Part shown: in pieces, positions 44,180 to 52,552 of the stretch
How positions within the stretch are numbered: the stretch's first letter is position 1
Layout of the letters: each line of letters opens with the position of its first letter
Assembly: GCA_900107185.1 (NCBI GenBank)
Contig: FNPA01000007.1
Location: 109,115-173,114, forward strand
Direction of reading: 5' to 3'
DNA length: 64,000 nt
From: Ruminococcaceae bacterium YAD3003
GTDB taxonomy: Bacteria > Bacillota > Clostridia > Saccharofermentanales > Saccharofermentanaceae
Position numbers and translations under genes: made by a program
The notes under the pieces: model-generated
Databases searched by the model: none
What the model saw: only the letters and a program-made list of their open reading frames with translations
What the model was told of the DNA's origin: nothing

Positions 44180-45607
44180 ATGCATATTATGAGCACACTT
44201 GTTCGCGACATGACCAAGGGAAACACAACGAAGCTTCTCATCAGCTTTTCCATACCTATGCTCGTTGGTAATATTTTCCAGCAGCTCTATAATCTTGCTG
44301 ATTCCGCAATCGTAGGACGCGGTGTCGGACCTGATGCGCTGGCCGCAGTAGGTTCCACCGGATCTCTTTCTTTTCTTTTTTTCTCTTTCTGCATCGGCGT
44401 AGCAAACGGCGGCGGAATCACCGCATCAAAATACTTTGGTGCCAAGGATGAGCACAGGGTTAAAAAGGTCATTGTAAACAGCGCCTACATGATGCTTGTT
44501 GCATCAGTTTTAATGGCAATATTGGGTTATGTACTCGTAGCTCCGATCCTTCGTCTGCTTGATACTCCCGAAAACATCATCAACGTGGCAACCAGTTATC
44601 TGAAGATCATGTGCCTCGGAATACCTTTCATTGGTTTGTATAATTACGCCTCTGCTATGCTCAGAGCATTGGGCGATTCTATTACTCCTCTGATATTCCT
44701 TGTGGTGTCCTGCTTCATCAACATTGGTCTTGACTGTTCGTTTGTCTACGCCTTCGGATGGGGTGTTTTCGGAGCTGCGATCGCAACCCTCATTGCACAG
44801 TTCCTGTCTGGTATCGGATGCATGATCTTTGCATACAAAAAGAATGATTATTTCAAGATTAAAAAAGAATATTTTAAGCCTGATATTAAGATCATTGGCG
44901 AGTGCACAAGAATGGGTTCAATGCTCGCTCTCCAGATGTCACTCATCGCAGTCTCATGCCTCGCACTCCAGCGTTTTGTTAACGGCTTCGGCTCCATGAC
45001 TGTTGCAGTATTCACAGCTGTCGGAAGAATCGAGCAGATTGTCCAGCAGCCTTACGGATCGCTCAGCATGGCGTTGTCCACACATGCCGGTCAGAATCTC
45101 GGTGCACGCAACTACAAGCGAATTAAGGAAGGATTTAAGAAGGGCATGATCATCATGGCAGTATTTTCCATGATCGTTCTCCCTCTCGCACAGTTTGGCG
45201 GTGAGACGGTAATGAGACTCTTCGCTGAAGATCCTGAAATTATCGCAATGGGCGCTAAGGCTCTCCGTATCACAAGTGCATTCTATTTCGCTCTCGGAAC
45301 AATCTATGTATGCCGCGGAGTATTGAACGGAATCGGCGATGCAGGTTTCTCATTGAGCAATGGTGTAGTAGAAGTTATTGGACGAGTAGGATTCCCTATA
45401 CTTCTCACTCTGTTCCCTGTAATCGGTGTCTGGGGCATCTGGCTCTCTGCAGGACTTACATGGTTTATAAGCGGTGCTTTCGCGCTGATCAGATATGTTG
45501 TTAAGATCAGAAATGCGAATTTCATTGCTTTGGCTTCACCTGCAGCAAATGCCCGTCCTCTGACGAGTCCGGCAAAAGTTACTGTTCTCCACAGCAAGGC
45601 ATCCTGA
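44180..45607 (+). CDS. MATE family efflux transporter
   Basis: A 475-aa MATE transporter with about twelve membrane segments. The N-terminal FSIPMLVGNIFQQLYNLADS and IVGRGVGPDALAAVGSTGS are diagnostic, and the repeat half shows the matching GNGIGDAG-type loop (VLNGIGDAGFSL). It exports cationic drugs or metabolites in exchange for Na+ or H+. The start MHIMSTL follows GAAAGGA by 7 bases; two nearby in-frame ATGs are possible. Divergent from the AraC regulator. Confidence 0.92.
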   Translation: MHIMSTLVRDMTKGNTTKLLISFSIPMLVGNIFQQLYNLADSAIVGRGVGPDALAAVGSTGSLSFLFFSFCIGVANGGGITASKYFGAKDEHRVKKVIVNSAYMMLVASVLMAILGYVLVAPILRLLDTPENIINVATSYLKIMCLGIPFIGLYNYASAMLRALGDSITPLIFLVVSCFINIGLDCSFVYAFGWGVFGAAIATLIAQFLSGIGCMIFAYKKNDYFKIKKEYFKPDIKIIGECTRMGSMLALQMSLIAVSCLALQRFVNGFGSMTVAVFTAVGRIEQIVQQPYGSLSMALSTHAGQNLGARNYKRIKEGFKKGMIIMAVFSMIVLPLAQFGGETVMRLFAEDPEIIAMGAKALRITSAFYFALGTIYVCRGVLNGIGDAGFSLSNGVVEVIGRVGFPILLTLFPVIGVWGIWLSAGLTWFISGAFALIRYVVKIRNANFIALASPAANARPLTSPAKVTVLHSKAS

Positions 45608-45733
45608 TTCTTACCGGCTATTCTTAATCCTGATTATCTCGAACATATAAGAATCACCATACTAATCCACTAAACTGAATAAATAATTCGTCCCAAATCA
45701 GCGCAAATATTTTGACAAGTTAATTTTAATATG

Positions 45734-45752
45734 TGTAAACATCTTGTTTACA
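45734..45752. promoter_or_regulatory. TGTAAAC-N5-GTTTACA operator candidate upstream of a GGDEF gene
   Basis: A perfect 7-bp inverted repeat 57 bases before the ATG, lying between a TTGACA (45712-45717) and an extended -10 TGCTATACT (45771-45778). The whole leader, with no gene over ~200 bases, seems to be regulatory. The 9-bp repeat TGATTCTTA/TAAGAATCA at 45605-45656 overlaps the end of the MATE gene. Confidence 0.5.
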
Positions 45753-45808
45753 GATGATACATTCTTGGTTGCTATACTTTAAAGTAGCATATTAAAGGAG
45801 GCACAAGA

Positions 45809-47128
45809 ATGAGCGCAGATATCAAAAACAAGAGCCTGTATGATTATGATGTCAATGATGTTTCCCTGCTTGTGGGAGAAAACATAGATGCTGTCATCGT
45901 AGTTGATCCTTCTATCGATGCATATAAGACTATTGTTCGTCGCGGCATGTTCGAGAATTTCTTAAAAGAATCCGGAATTTACCATGATCTCATTTTGGAT
46001 CTTTGGTTTCATTTCAACGATTCAAACGAAAAGGTTTCTGGAGATTATCAGATTTTTGCTGATAACACCGGAGTTTTCAAAAGCAAATACAGCCGCAGAT
46101 TGAATTTGTTCCTCGAAGACGAAGAGAAACCTCATCTTGTTCAGTTAACTGTTTATCCGTTTGATGATGCACAGAAATACATCTTCATCCTTGATGAATT
46201 TATAGACAGCGAATCCTTACAGGAATCACTTACTTCCAAGAAGATCAATACGATTCAGGGTTCATATCTGTTCTCTATGTATATCGACCTCGTTCAGGAT
46301 ACAACTAGCAGTATTAACGTTACGGAAATCTCCGAAGACGTTGTTGATTACAACCTGAAGTATTCCGATTGGCGAATGATGATCGTAAATATGATCTGGC
46401 CGGAAGACCAGGAGCAGTTCCTCCGCCGTACAGATCCGGAGTATTTGAAGAAGAACTTTACTCCCGGACGTACTTCTTCCTATGACTGCATGATGCGTAA
46501 CCTTGAAGGTAATTACATTTGGGTCAAGCTCATTTTCAGCCGTGCTAAGACATATAACGAAGATGATTACCGTTTCGTCTTTATGGTCCAGGATAACCAC
46601 GAGCATTCAATGGAAATTATGTCTACTCTTCAGAAGTATGAGGAGATGGCAATTAAGGATCCGCTCACAAGCGTATTCAACCATGGCGAGATCGAATCAC
46701 AGTTCCATAATGCTCTGTCTTTCTGCCAGAAGAATGACACCCCTGTATCTGTAATGATGCTCGACCTTGACCATTTCAAGGCTGTAAACGACAACTATGG
46801 TCATTCGATCGGTGACAAGACATTGAAGCATTTTGCCAAGATCCTCATGGAATTCTCAGTCGAAAAGGAAACACTTGTCGGCCGTTGGGGCGGAGAAGAA
46901 TTCATAATCATCTGCCGCGGTAAGAACAGTGCTGATGCATACGAAATGGCAGAAGCATTAAGAGAAAAAGTTGCTGCTGACCTGTTCCCTGACATTTGTC
47001 AGATCACATGTTCGATCGGCGTAACTGAGTTGAAAAAAGATGATACTTTCCTCGACGCATTCAACAGAATCGACAAGGCAGTATACGAATCGAAAGATAA
47101 GGGCAGAAACAGGGTTACACTTCTTTAA
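45809..47128 (+). CDS. Diguanylate cyclase with N-terminal PAS-like sensor region
   Basis: A 439-aa soluble protein. The N-terminal ~270 residues contain one or two alpha/beta sensory segments. The second (~155-265) is PAS-like, ending with YNEDDYRFVFMVQDNHEHSME before a short signalling helix. The GGDEF domain (~278-438) has DPLTSVFNHGEIESQF, LDLDHFKAVNDNYGHSIGD, an intact GGEEF at 361-365, and ITCSIGVTEL. No RxxD inhibitory site is seen. It should synthesise cyclic di-GMP in response to a cytosolic cue. A perfect AAAGGAGG precedes the ATG, and a bidirectional terminator follows. Confidence 0.92.
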   Translation: MSADIKNKSLYDYDVNDVSLLVGENIDAVIVVDPSIDAYKTIVRRGMFENFLKESGIYHDLILDLWFHFNDSNEKVSGDYQIFADNTGVFKSKYSRRLNLFLEDEEKPHLVQLTVYPFDDAQKYIFILDEFIDSESLQESLTSKKINTIQGSYLFSMYIDLVQDTTSSINVTEISEDVVDYNLKYSDWRMMIVNMIWPEDQEQFLRRTDPEYLKKNFTPGRTSSYDCMMRNLEGNYIWVKLIFSRAKTYNEDDYRFVFMVQDNHEHSMEIMSTLQKYEEMAIKDPLTSVFNHGEIESQFHNALSFCQKNDTPVSVMMLDLDHFKAVNDNYGHSIGDKTLKHFAKILMEFSVEKETLVGRWGGEEFIIICRGKNSADAYEMAEALREKVAADLFPDICQITCSIGVTELKKDDTFLDAFNRIDKAVYESKDKGRNRVTLL

Positions 47129-47176
47129 TTTGTTTAATAAGGCCCGGTCGCCAATAACCTTATAAATTACCCCTAT

Positions 47177-47207
47177 AAAAAAAGCAGCTCACATGAGCTG
47201 CTTTTTT
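47177..47207. terminator. Bidirectional intrinsic terminator
   Basis: AGCAGCTCA/TGAGCTGCT with a two-base gap, flanked by A6 on the left and T6 on the right, works in both directions. It ends the GGDEF gene from the left and the flavodoxin operon from the right. Confidence 0.92.
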
Positions 47208-47237
47208 ATGCCTTTCGAAAATAAAAAAGATAAATTA

Positions 47238-47717
47238 TTATTTCCCTGAAATCTCTTCAACGAACTTCTTTATCTTTTCACCGTTTTGTGGATAATCCTG
47301 ATGCTTTCTGTCGAGAAGTGAGACCTGATACTTCACATTCGGGATCCTGTCTTTTAATGCCTTTACACATTTATCTATGTCTCCGCCGCCTGATGTTATT
47401 ATCAGGCCTGTGACCTTTTTGCTTATAGTCTCATCTTGCAGGAGTGCATTCATCGCAGGGACTCCCTTGCTGTTCCATATCGGAGTTCCGATGAAGATCT
47501 CATCGTATGAATTTAGTTCTTTATCTATCGGTTTAAGCTTCGGTATTTTATTAAATGCAACCTGACCTCCACCGACAAGTATGCGTGCTGCAAAAGATTT
47601 CGGCATCTGCTTTTCTGTATCGATCTTTAAAGTATCGCAGCCCAACTGTTCAGCTATTAACTTAACTGCTTCTTCCGTATTTCCTGACAGTGAATAGTAA
47701 ATAATTATCCTTTTCAT
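47238..47717 (-). CDS. Flavodoxin
   Basis: A 159-aa flavodoxin. The FMN-phosphate loop is YYSLSGNTEEAVKLIAE (~6-22). FIGTPIWNSKGVPAMNALLQ is the second flavin loop, and GLIITSGGGD the third. It carries electrons in reductive metabolism, or acts as a small flavin oxidoreductase. The start chosen has GAGGAG at 6 bases, and the ATG overlaps the PadR stop by four bases (ATGA). Regulated by its operon partner. Confidence 0.9.
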   Translation of the reverse strand: MKRIIIYYSLSGNTEEAVKLIAEQLGCDTLKIDTEKQMPKSFAARILVGGGQVAFNKIPKLKPIDKELNSYDEIFIGTPIWNSKGVPAMNALLQDETISKKVTGLIITSGGGDIDKCVKALKDRIPNVKYQVSLLDRKHQDYPQNGEKIKKFVEEISGK

Positions 47718-48280
47718 CTTTTGCTCCTCACGATCTTCTTTCCTGAAAGAATCTTTTTCGCATCTGAGCACCAGCGAAGATATGCTTCGTATGTCTCTAT
47801 GCCGAATGTGACGGTTAAATAGAAGAAGACATGATCTCTCTCGTCCAGCACTTTGTTAAGATTCTTTTTGTATGTATTGAGCACCGCGAGATCTGCTTCA
47901 ACTTCTTTCTCGAATTCAGTTATCGTCGCAATCGAAACTTCATTATCTGCAACGCCGCCGAAATAAAGTTTTAAGAGAGTCTCATACTTAAGGCTGTTTG
48001 ATGACTTCGATTCCGACAGCCACGCGAGAAGATTTTTGCGACCGGCAGCGGTTATCTTATAAACGATCTTTTCACGTCCGGCACTGCTGCTTTTGCCCTT
48101 AACTTTTTTGATCAGCCCGTCCTCTTCAAGTGAAGACAGTGCAGGGTAAATACTGCCAAAACTTCCCTTCCAGAAATAGCGCAGACTGCCGTCGATCCTC
48201 TTCTTGATATCGTATCCGGTCAGGTCTTCATGATCGAGCAACCCTAAGATAACCAGATTCATTTTGTTGTCACTTGCCAT
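47714..48280 (-). CDS. PadR family transcriptional regulator
   Basis: A 188-aa PadR-type repressor. The winged helix (~1-85) has LVILGLLDHEDLTGYDIKKR, YFWKGSFGSIYPALSSLEED and a wing GREKIVYKITAAGRK. The C-terminal helical half (PadR C-terminal domain, ~90-185) serves dimerisation. The ATG after GGAG is preferred; the longer frame would pass through the operator. It is cotranscribed with flavodoxin and faces its own twin palindromes 12 bases upstream, so autorepression is likely. Confidence 0.9.
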   Translation of the reverse strand: MASDNKMNLVILGLLDHEDLTGYDIKKRIDGSLRYFWKGSFGSIYPALSSLEEDGLIKKVKGKSSSAGREKIVYKITAAGRKNLLAWLSESKSSNSLKYETLLKLYFGGVADNEVSIATITEFEKEVEADLAVLNTYKKNLNKVLDERDHVFFYLTVTFGIETYEAYLRWCSDAKKILSGKKIVRSKR

Positions 48281-48291
48281 GTTTATACTCC

Positions 48292-48334
48292 ATATATCAT
48301 TTTGATATATCAATCATATATCAAATTGATACAT
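48292..48334. promoter_or_regulatory. Tandem PadR operator candidate
   Basis: Two palindromes, ATATATC-N5-GATATAT and ATATATC-N5-GATACAT, lie 24 bases centre to centre, immediately before the padR ATG. They overlap a TTGATA-N17-AATGAT promoter-like pair on the minus strand. PadR proteins bind such AT-rich palindromes over their own promoters. Confidence 0.7.
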
Positions 48335-48484
48335 GTTTCAACAACAAATCAACATCCGGAATTACGAATATTCATTTCTCAATTCTCTTGAGACCCATCA
48401 CGTAAATATGTTTATATCCAAGTAGGACAGACACGTCAAACATAGCAACACTATTAAGCAATAAAGGGCATTCCGTTATGAAGT

Positions 48485-48517
48485 AAACCCCTGAAGTTGG
48501 ACAAACTTCAAGGGTTT
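48485..48517. other. Strong imperfect hairpin, possible IS3-type end or terminator
   Basis: AAACCCCTGAAGTT / AACTTCAAGGGTTT form a 14-bp stem with one mismatch and loop GGACA. On the minus strand TTTACTT follows, so it could terminate the lipoprotein gene ending at 48604. The GAAGTTGGACA core followed by ATGAAACATAGTCTTGAATT also resembles the start of a clostridial IS3-type element, but only ~10 codons look transposase-like. The rest of the 48.34-48.60 kb gap shows no gene. Confidence 0.45.
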
Positions 48518-48603
48518 AATATGAAACATAGTCTTGAATTAAAAAGAAAATCTACGAGAAAAAGACATGACAGATATGTTTCCCCAGCATTAGATATGTC
48601 CTC

Positions 48604-49188
48604 CTACTCAACACTTAGAGTGATTGTAACATCTCCATTTCCCAAAAGTTCTGTCAGTTCATCTTCCGACATGTTTATCTTTCCGAGTCTTGTATACGCC
48701 CATGAATTTGAACCATAGAACACAACGATCTGGTCTCCGGAATAAAGGACGATATCACCGGGAGCAGTCGCTATCTGCTCGTCATCTCTTGCGATCCTCT
48801 GTCCTATCGGTCCCACCTGTTCAAAACCGCCGTACATAGACATCGGTACCGTAAGTCCGGATATAGCCAGTTCCTTCAATTCCTCCACGGAAGCGTTCTC
48901 TTCCCAGATAACATCGACAACTGTATTATCGATCGCCATCTTTAAGGTTTGCGTATCCTCCACCTCCGTTTCTTCTGACTCTGACATTCTCGTTTCTGAT
49001 ACAGCGCTTTCAGATTCAGTGATCTCAGATGTTGATGACTGAACCGTATCCGGAATGATCTGTGATTCCGGGCTTACAGCCGTTGTAGTCCCGCCTGATG
49101 TGATATCAGCACCGGATGTACCGCATGCCGTTATTCCCGTTATCACGGATACAAGCATCAGCAGCGCAAATACTTTTCTTATCTTCAT
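48604..49188 (-). CDS. Cyclophilin-like fold lipoprotein
   Basis: A 194-aa lipoprotein. The signal peptide ends in ITAC (lipid Cys ~22), a Ser/Thr/Glu-rich spacer covers ~25-80, then a ~110-aa cyclophilin-like domain follows. It is recognised by MSMYGGFEQVGPIGQRIAR and APGDIVLYSGDQIVVFYGSN, followed by SWAYTRLGKI. This fold lacks demonstrated proline isomerase activity in most members. The ATG overlaps the hydrolase stop (ATGA) with AAGGA before it, so the two are coupled. Confidence 0.88.
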   Translation of the reverse strand: MKIRKVFALLMLVSVITGITACGTSGADITSGGTTTAVSPESQIIPDTVQSSTSEITESESAVSETRMSESEETEVEDTQTLKMAIDNTVVDVIWEENASVEELKELAISGLTVPMSMYGGFEQVGPIGQRIARDDEQIATAPGDIVLYSGDQIVVFYGSNSWAYTRLGKINMSEDELTELLGNGDVTITLSVE

Positions 49189-50174
49189 ATGTATTTCCTT
49201 ATGAACTCCTCGATATGATCAAACGGAATCACATCGAGATTATCGTATAGATCCGTATGAACCGCTCCGGGAATTATCATGAGTTCCTTGTTATCTGTAT
49301 ACTTGCTGTCCTTTGTCATATTCGCATATGCGTCTTTCGAGAAATAACAGGAATGTGCTTTTTCGCCGTGGATAATCAGCACTGCGCTTCTTATCTCATC
49401 CGAGTACTTAAGAATCGGCTGATTCATAAAAGACTGACAACCTGTTACATTCCATCCCTCGTTGGAGTTAAGGGACCTAGCGTGATATGCCCTGCCCTTG
49501 TAGTATTCGCTGTAATCCTTTACAAAGAACGGAGCATCCTCAGGGACAGGAAGAGGCAGACAACCTCCTGCACGCTTATAAGTGCCGTTCTTAAGGTCTT
49601 CGAGGCGCTGTGCGGCCATCGCCTTCTTTTTCTCATAACGCTGTTCTTCCGAATCTTCAGAATCGAAATAACCGTTGGCGTTGACTCTGGTCATGTCATA
49701 CATGGTCGAAGCGACCGTAACCTTGATGCGGGGATCTAATGCCGCCGTGTTAAGTGCCATGCCTCCCCAGCCGCAGATTCCTATGATGCTGATACGCTCA
49801 GGATCTACCTTTTCGCATAACGAAAGAAAGTCCACAGCTGCCATGAAATCTTCGGTATTGATGTCAGGAGATGCCATGTATCTTGGCTCACCGGAACTCT
49901 CTCCGGTAAAGGAAGGATCAAAAGCAATAGTAAGAAATCCCCTCTCAGCCATAGTCTGGGCATAGAGTCCGGAACACTGTTCCTTAACTGCACCAAAGGG
50001 ACCGCTTACAGCGATCGCAGGAAGCTTTCCTTCTGCATCCTTAGGTACATACATATCTGCTGCTAACGTAATTCCGTAACGGTTAACAAATGTCACTTTG
50101 CTGTGATCAACTTTATCACTTTTCGGAAATGTCTTATCCCATTCTGTTACAAGCTTCAGTTCTTCTGCTTTCAT
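49185..50174 (-). CDS. Alpha/beta hydrolase (dienelactone hydrolase-like)
   Basis: A 329-aa cytosolic hydrolase. PAIAVSGPFGAVKEQCSGLY supplies the oxyanion region, FDPSFTGESSGEP is a family mark, and the nucleophile elbow is GICGWGGMALN with Cys in the nucleophile position. His is in IPGAVHTDLYD and a likely Asp/Glu lies before it. A Cys nucleophile is normal for dienelactone hydrolase relatives. It has a GGAGGAGG site 12 bases upstream and sits between the small protein gene and the coupled cyclophilin-like lipoprotein. Substrate unknown. Confidence 0.88.
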   Translation of the reverse strand: MKAEELKLVTEWDKTFPKSDKVDHSKVTFVNRYGITLAADMYVPKDAEGKLPAIAVSGPFGAVKEQCSGLYAQTMAERGFLTIAFDPSFTGESSGEPRYMASPDINTEDFMAAVDFLSLCEKVDPERISIIGICGWGGMALNTAALDPRIKVTVASTMYDMTRVNANGYFDSEDSEEQRYEKKKAMAAQRLEDLKNGTYKRAGGCLPLPVPEDAPFFVKDYSEYYKGRAYHARSLNSNEGWNVTGCQSFMNQPILKYSDEIRSAVLIIHGEKAHSCYFSKDAYANMTKDSKYTDNKELMIIPGAVHTDLYDNLDVIPFDHIEEFIRKYI

Positions 50175-50198
50175 GATTTCATTAAACCTCCTCCGGCG

Positions 50199-50417
50199 TT
50201 ATGATATTTCCTTCTCGGCTTTACGGATCAGATAATCTATCCGGTCCACCTTTTTCTGACTCTCATGCATCTCATCTACCAGGCCGCACCGGCACTTCTT
50301 AAGATATCTGATCAATTCCGTATGCTGTCCCGAACCATAGAGGATCTTAGCCGTATTTTGCTGTTCAGCGCTTAACCCTATGTCAGACAGACTGCCGATC
50401 ATCGCTTCCAAATCCAT
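50199..50417 (-). CDS. Small helical protein in a LysR-controlled cluster
   Basis: A 72-aa protein, almost entirely helical (LSAEQQNTAKILYGSGQHTE, then RLVDEMHES-type region ending DRIDYLIRKAEKEI). I recall similar 70-75-aa proteins beside LysR or MerR regulators and hydrolases in Clostridia, but no function is known. The start is fixed by AAGGAG at 8 bases before MDLEAMIG; the longer frame enters the promoter region. Divergent from the LysR gene and probably first in the unit with the hydrolase. Confidence 0.7.
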   Translation of the reverse strand: MDLEAMIGSLSDIGLSAEQQNTAKILYGSGQHTELIRYLKKCRCGLVDEMHESQKKVDRIDYLIRKAEKEIS

Positions 50418-50511
50418 AACCGGATCTCCTTGCAAATGCATAGTTTTTGTCCATCTGAGATTAGTATATGGGATTGCCAAAAGATTCGCTAATGAATAAA
50501 ATGAATATCGT

Positions 50512-50534
50512 GATATGCCGTATTGGAATATCAT
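50512..50534. promoter_or_regulatory. LysR-type operator candidate
   Basis: TGATAT-N11-ATATCA lies 14 bases before the LysR start in the divergent region. It carries the T-N11-A spacing of LysR sites and would overlap the regulator's own leader, consistent with autoregulation. Confidence 0.5.
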
Positions 50535-50548
50535 AGAAAGGGGCGCAT

Positions 50549-51421
50549 ATGGAGATAAAGAACCTCAGATACTTTCTTGCAGTAGCCAGAGAAGAGAACA
50601 TGTCCCATGCGGCAGAGATACTGCATGTTACACAGCCGACATTATCCAAGGCACTGAAAGCACTTGAAGATGAGCTCGGCAAGAAACTCTTTACACGCCA
50701 CAGCTTCTCCATCAAGCTGACCGACGAAGGCATGCTGCTCCGTGACCGTGCCGAAGATCTTATCGCAATGGCTGATAAGATCGAGCAGGAATTTATCTCC
50801 CTTGATGACATCACCGGAGGCGATATTTATTTCGGGCTCGGTGAATCTTATCAGATCGCATTGCTCGCGCGTGAGATAAAAAAGTTGAAAGACAGATACC
50901 CTTCATTCACCTACCATATTACCAGCGGCGATACGGAACAGGTCACGGAAAAGCTTGATAAAGGTCTTCTTGATTTTGGTGTGATCTGCGAGCTTCCAAA
51001 CAGAGAAAAATACGAATATCTCCCGTTTCCATCCACTGACCGCTGGGGCGCCGTTATGCTGAACAGCCATCCACTTTCAAAGAAAAAGAGCATCAAAGCT
51101 AAAGACCTGATCGGTCAGCCGCTCTTCTGCTCTGAACAAAGCTGGAATCTCGAGATACGTGAATGGGCAGGTGATCTGTATTCCAAACTCCGCCTTGAAG
51201 GCTCTTTCCGCCTTTCTTATAATGCATCGATGTTTGCCAAGGAAGGTCTTGGAATACTTCTGACCTTCGAACATCTTATAAATTGCTCCGGAGAAAGCGA
51301 ACTCGTATTCCGCCCGCTCTCCCCGAAGCAGGAAACCAAACTCTATCTGATCTGGAATAAATACCAGACCTTTACGCCTATTGCGGAGAAGTTTCTGGCG
51401 CAGGTGAAAGAGTCGTTCTGA
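50549..51421 (+). CDS. LysR family regulator
   Basis: A 290-aa LysR-type regulator. HTH (~1-60: LRYFLAVAREENMSHAAEIL, VTQPTLSKALKALEDELGKK) is followed by the substrate-like effector domain (~88-285: GDIYFGLGESYQIALLAREI). The GAAAGGGGC site fits. Divergent from the small protein / hydrolase / cyclophilin-like genes, its probable targets. It ends 23 bases from the convergent 88-aa gene. Confidence 0.93.
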   Translation: MEIKNLRYFLAVAREENMSHAAEILHVTQPTLSKALKALEDELGKKLFTRHSFSIKLTDEGMLLRDRAEDLIAMADKIEQEFISLDDITGGDIYFGLGESYQIALLAREIKKLKDRYPSFTYHITSGDTEQVTEKLDKGLLDFGVICELPNREKYEYLPFPSTDRWGAVMLNSHPLSKKKSIKAKDLIGQPLFCSEQSWNLEIREWAGDLYSKLRLEGSFRLSYNASMFAKEGLGILLTFEHLINCSGESELVFRPLSPKQETKLYLIWNKYQTFTPIAEKFLAQVKESF

Positions 51422-51444
51422 CACGTGTCATCTGATATGCCTGC

Positions 51445-51711
51445 TCAAAACTCCCGATTAATATATAAATCCAAGATCTTATTAAGTTTAATAACCAGAG
51501 GATGATCCGGAAGCCAGCATGCATCTGCCATGCCTTTCGGGTAATACGGAAAAAACTTTTCGGGATCTCTGATGCGGGCCATTCTGCAGATCTCGCTTTG
51601 AACGTCTCTTAGCTGGTCATAAGTCATATAGGCAGGCCTGACATCAGGATTCCTGAGAAGAACCCTTATCTCGCTTTTTGTTTCTTCTATCAGTTCATCA
51701 AATCCAGCCAT
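51445..51711 (-). CDS. Hypothetical 88-aa protein
   Basis: A small soluble protein, mostly helical (FDELIEETKSEIRVLLRNPD, QLRDVQSEICRMARI) with a Pro/Tyr/Trp-containing middle (KFFPYYPKGMADACWLP). Composition looks protein-like, and the frame is not overlapped by a better one. No recognised family and no strong ribosome site. It lies 36 bases behind the HAD phosphatase and may be cotranscribed. Confidence 0.6.
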   Translation of the reverse strand: MAGFDELIEETKSEIRVLLRNPDVRPAYMTYDQLRDVQSEICRMARIRDPEKFFPYYPKGMADACWLPDHPLVIKLNKILDLYINREF

Positions 51712-51747
51712 AAATAAAGCAGTCTCAATTCAATTATGATTACACCA

Positions 51748-52449
51748 TTATACAATATGCGCTTTACACAGTTCGGTTATATCCTTGATCTGATATGTAG
51801 CAAATCCGTTGTCATCAGGTTTATCATTCCGATTGATCCACACTGTCCTGAGGCCGGCATTGTGGGCTCCTGCAATATCGGTTTCATAAGTATCGCCGAT
51901 AAACAATATATCTTCTTTGGTAGCATCCGGATATTGGTTAAGCACCTCGCCAATAGCCATATTAAAGAAATCAACTGATGGTTTGACCTTGCCAAAATCA
52001 GCACTAGACCATACCTTTTTAAAGTATTTGCCTATCCCGTGAGAATCGAGCATCAGACGCAATGCATCTGCTCTGAATCCGCTGTTAGATAATACATACA
52101 TCGGTATTTCTTTTTTCGCGAAAAGATCCAACATCACAGGAAGTCCGTCATAAACTTTTTCTTCATTGCACCTGCTTAAAAACACTGCCTCTTCTTCTAT
52201 GCTCATGCTAATAACATCGCCACCGAATCTCCCGGCATACATCGGCAGTTCATCTTTTACGAAAGGAAATTCAAATCCCTGTTTATGAAGATCCTGCATA
52301 TGTATGAACAACTCTTCACCATAAGCCTTGATCTCATCAAAAGAACACTTATCTTTATAATGCTCACTCCAAAATGGCTTTAATCCGAGATTAAAATCCA
52401 TACTGACAACTTCAACGAGTGTTTGAAAAAGGTCAAATATTAATATCAT
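51748..52449 (-). CDS. HAD family hydrolase
   Basis: A 233-aa HAD phosphatase. Motif I is FDLFQTLVE (Asp nucleophile; the usual second Asp is replaced by Phe-Gln-Thr, as in DLFxTL members). Motif II is VLSNSGF, motif III is FGKVKPSVDFF, and motif IV is DILFIGDTYETDIAGAHNAG. The cap (~20-95) is helical, so it is a subclass I phosphatase for a small phosphate ester or similar. I start at MILIFDL because motif I must lie near the N-terminus; an AGGAAA is nearby. The longer frame is unlike the family. Confidence 0.88.
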   Translation of the reverse strand: MILIFDLFQTLVEVVSMDFNLGLKPFWSEHYKDKCSFDEIKAYGEELFIHMQDLHKQGFEFPFVKDELPMYAGRFGGDVISMSIEEEAVFLSRCNEEKVYDGLPVMLDLFAKKEIPMYVLSNSGFRADALRLMLDSHGIGKYFKKVWSSADFGKVKPSVDFFNMAIGEVLNQYPDATKEDILFIGDTYETDIAGAHNAGLRTVWINRNDKPDDNGFATYQIKDITELCKAHIV

Positions 52450-52512
52450 TCCGGTTTGCTTTCCTGATTCGATATTCACTTTAATTATAGCATTCACACC
52501 CAATGACAAATT

Positions 52513-52552
52513 GAAAAACAAATATGCCCGAAGCAAATCGCTCCGGGCATAT
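52513..52552 (-). terminator. Intrinsic terminator of the alcohol dehydrogenase gene
   Basis: ATATGCCCGAAGC/GCTCCGGGCATAT (one mismatch, 5-base loop) is followed on the minus strand by TTGTTTTT. The hairpin and the ~45 bases on its stop-codon side are closely similar to the terminator at 63886-63917. Confidence 0.88.

Noticed and set aside
45605..45656. 9-bp inverted repeat TGATTCTTA/TAAGAATCA around the MATE stop
   Set aside because: Loop of 34 bases, AT-rich and no T-run; too weak to call a terminator.
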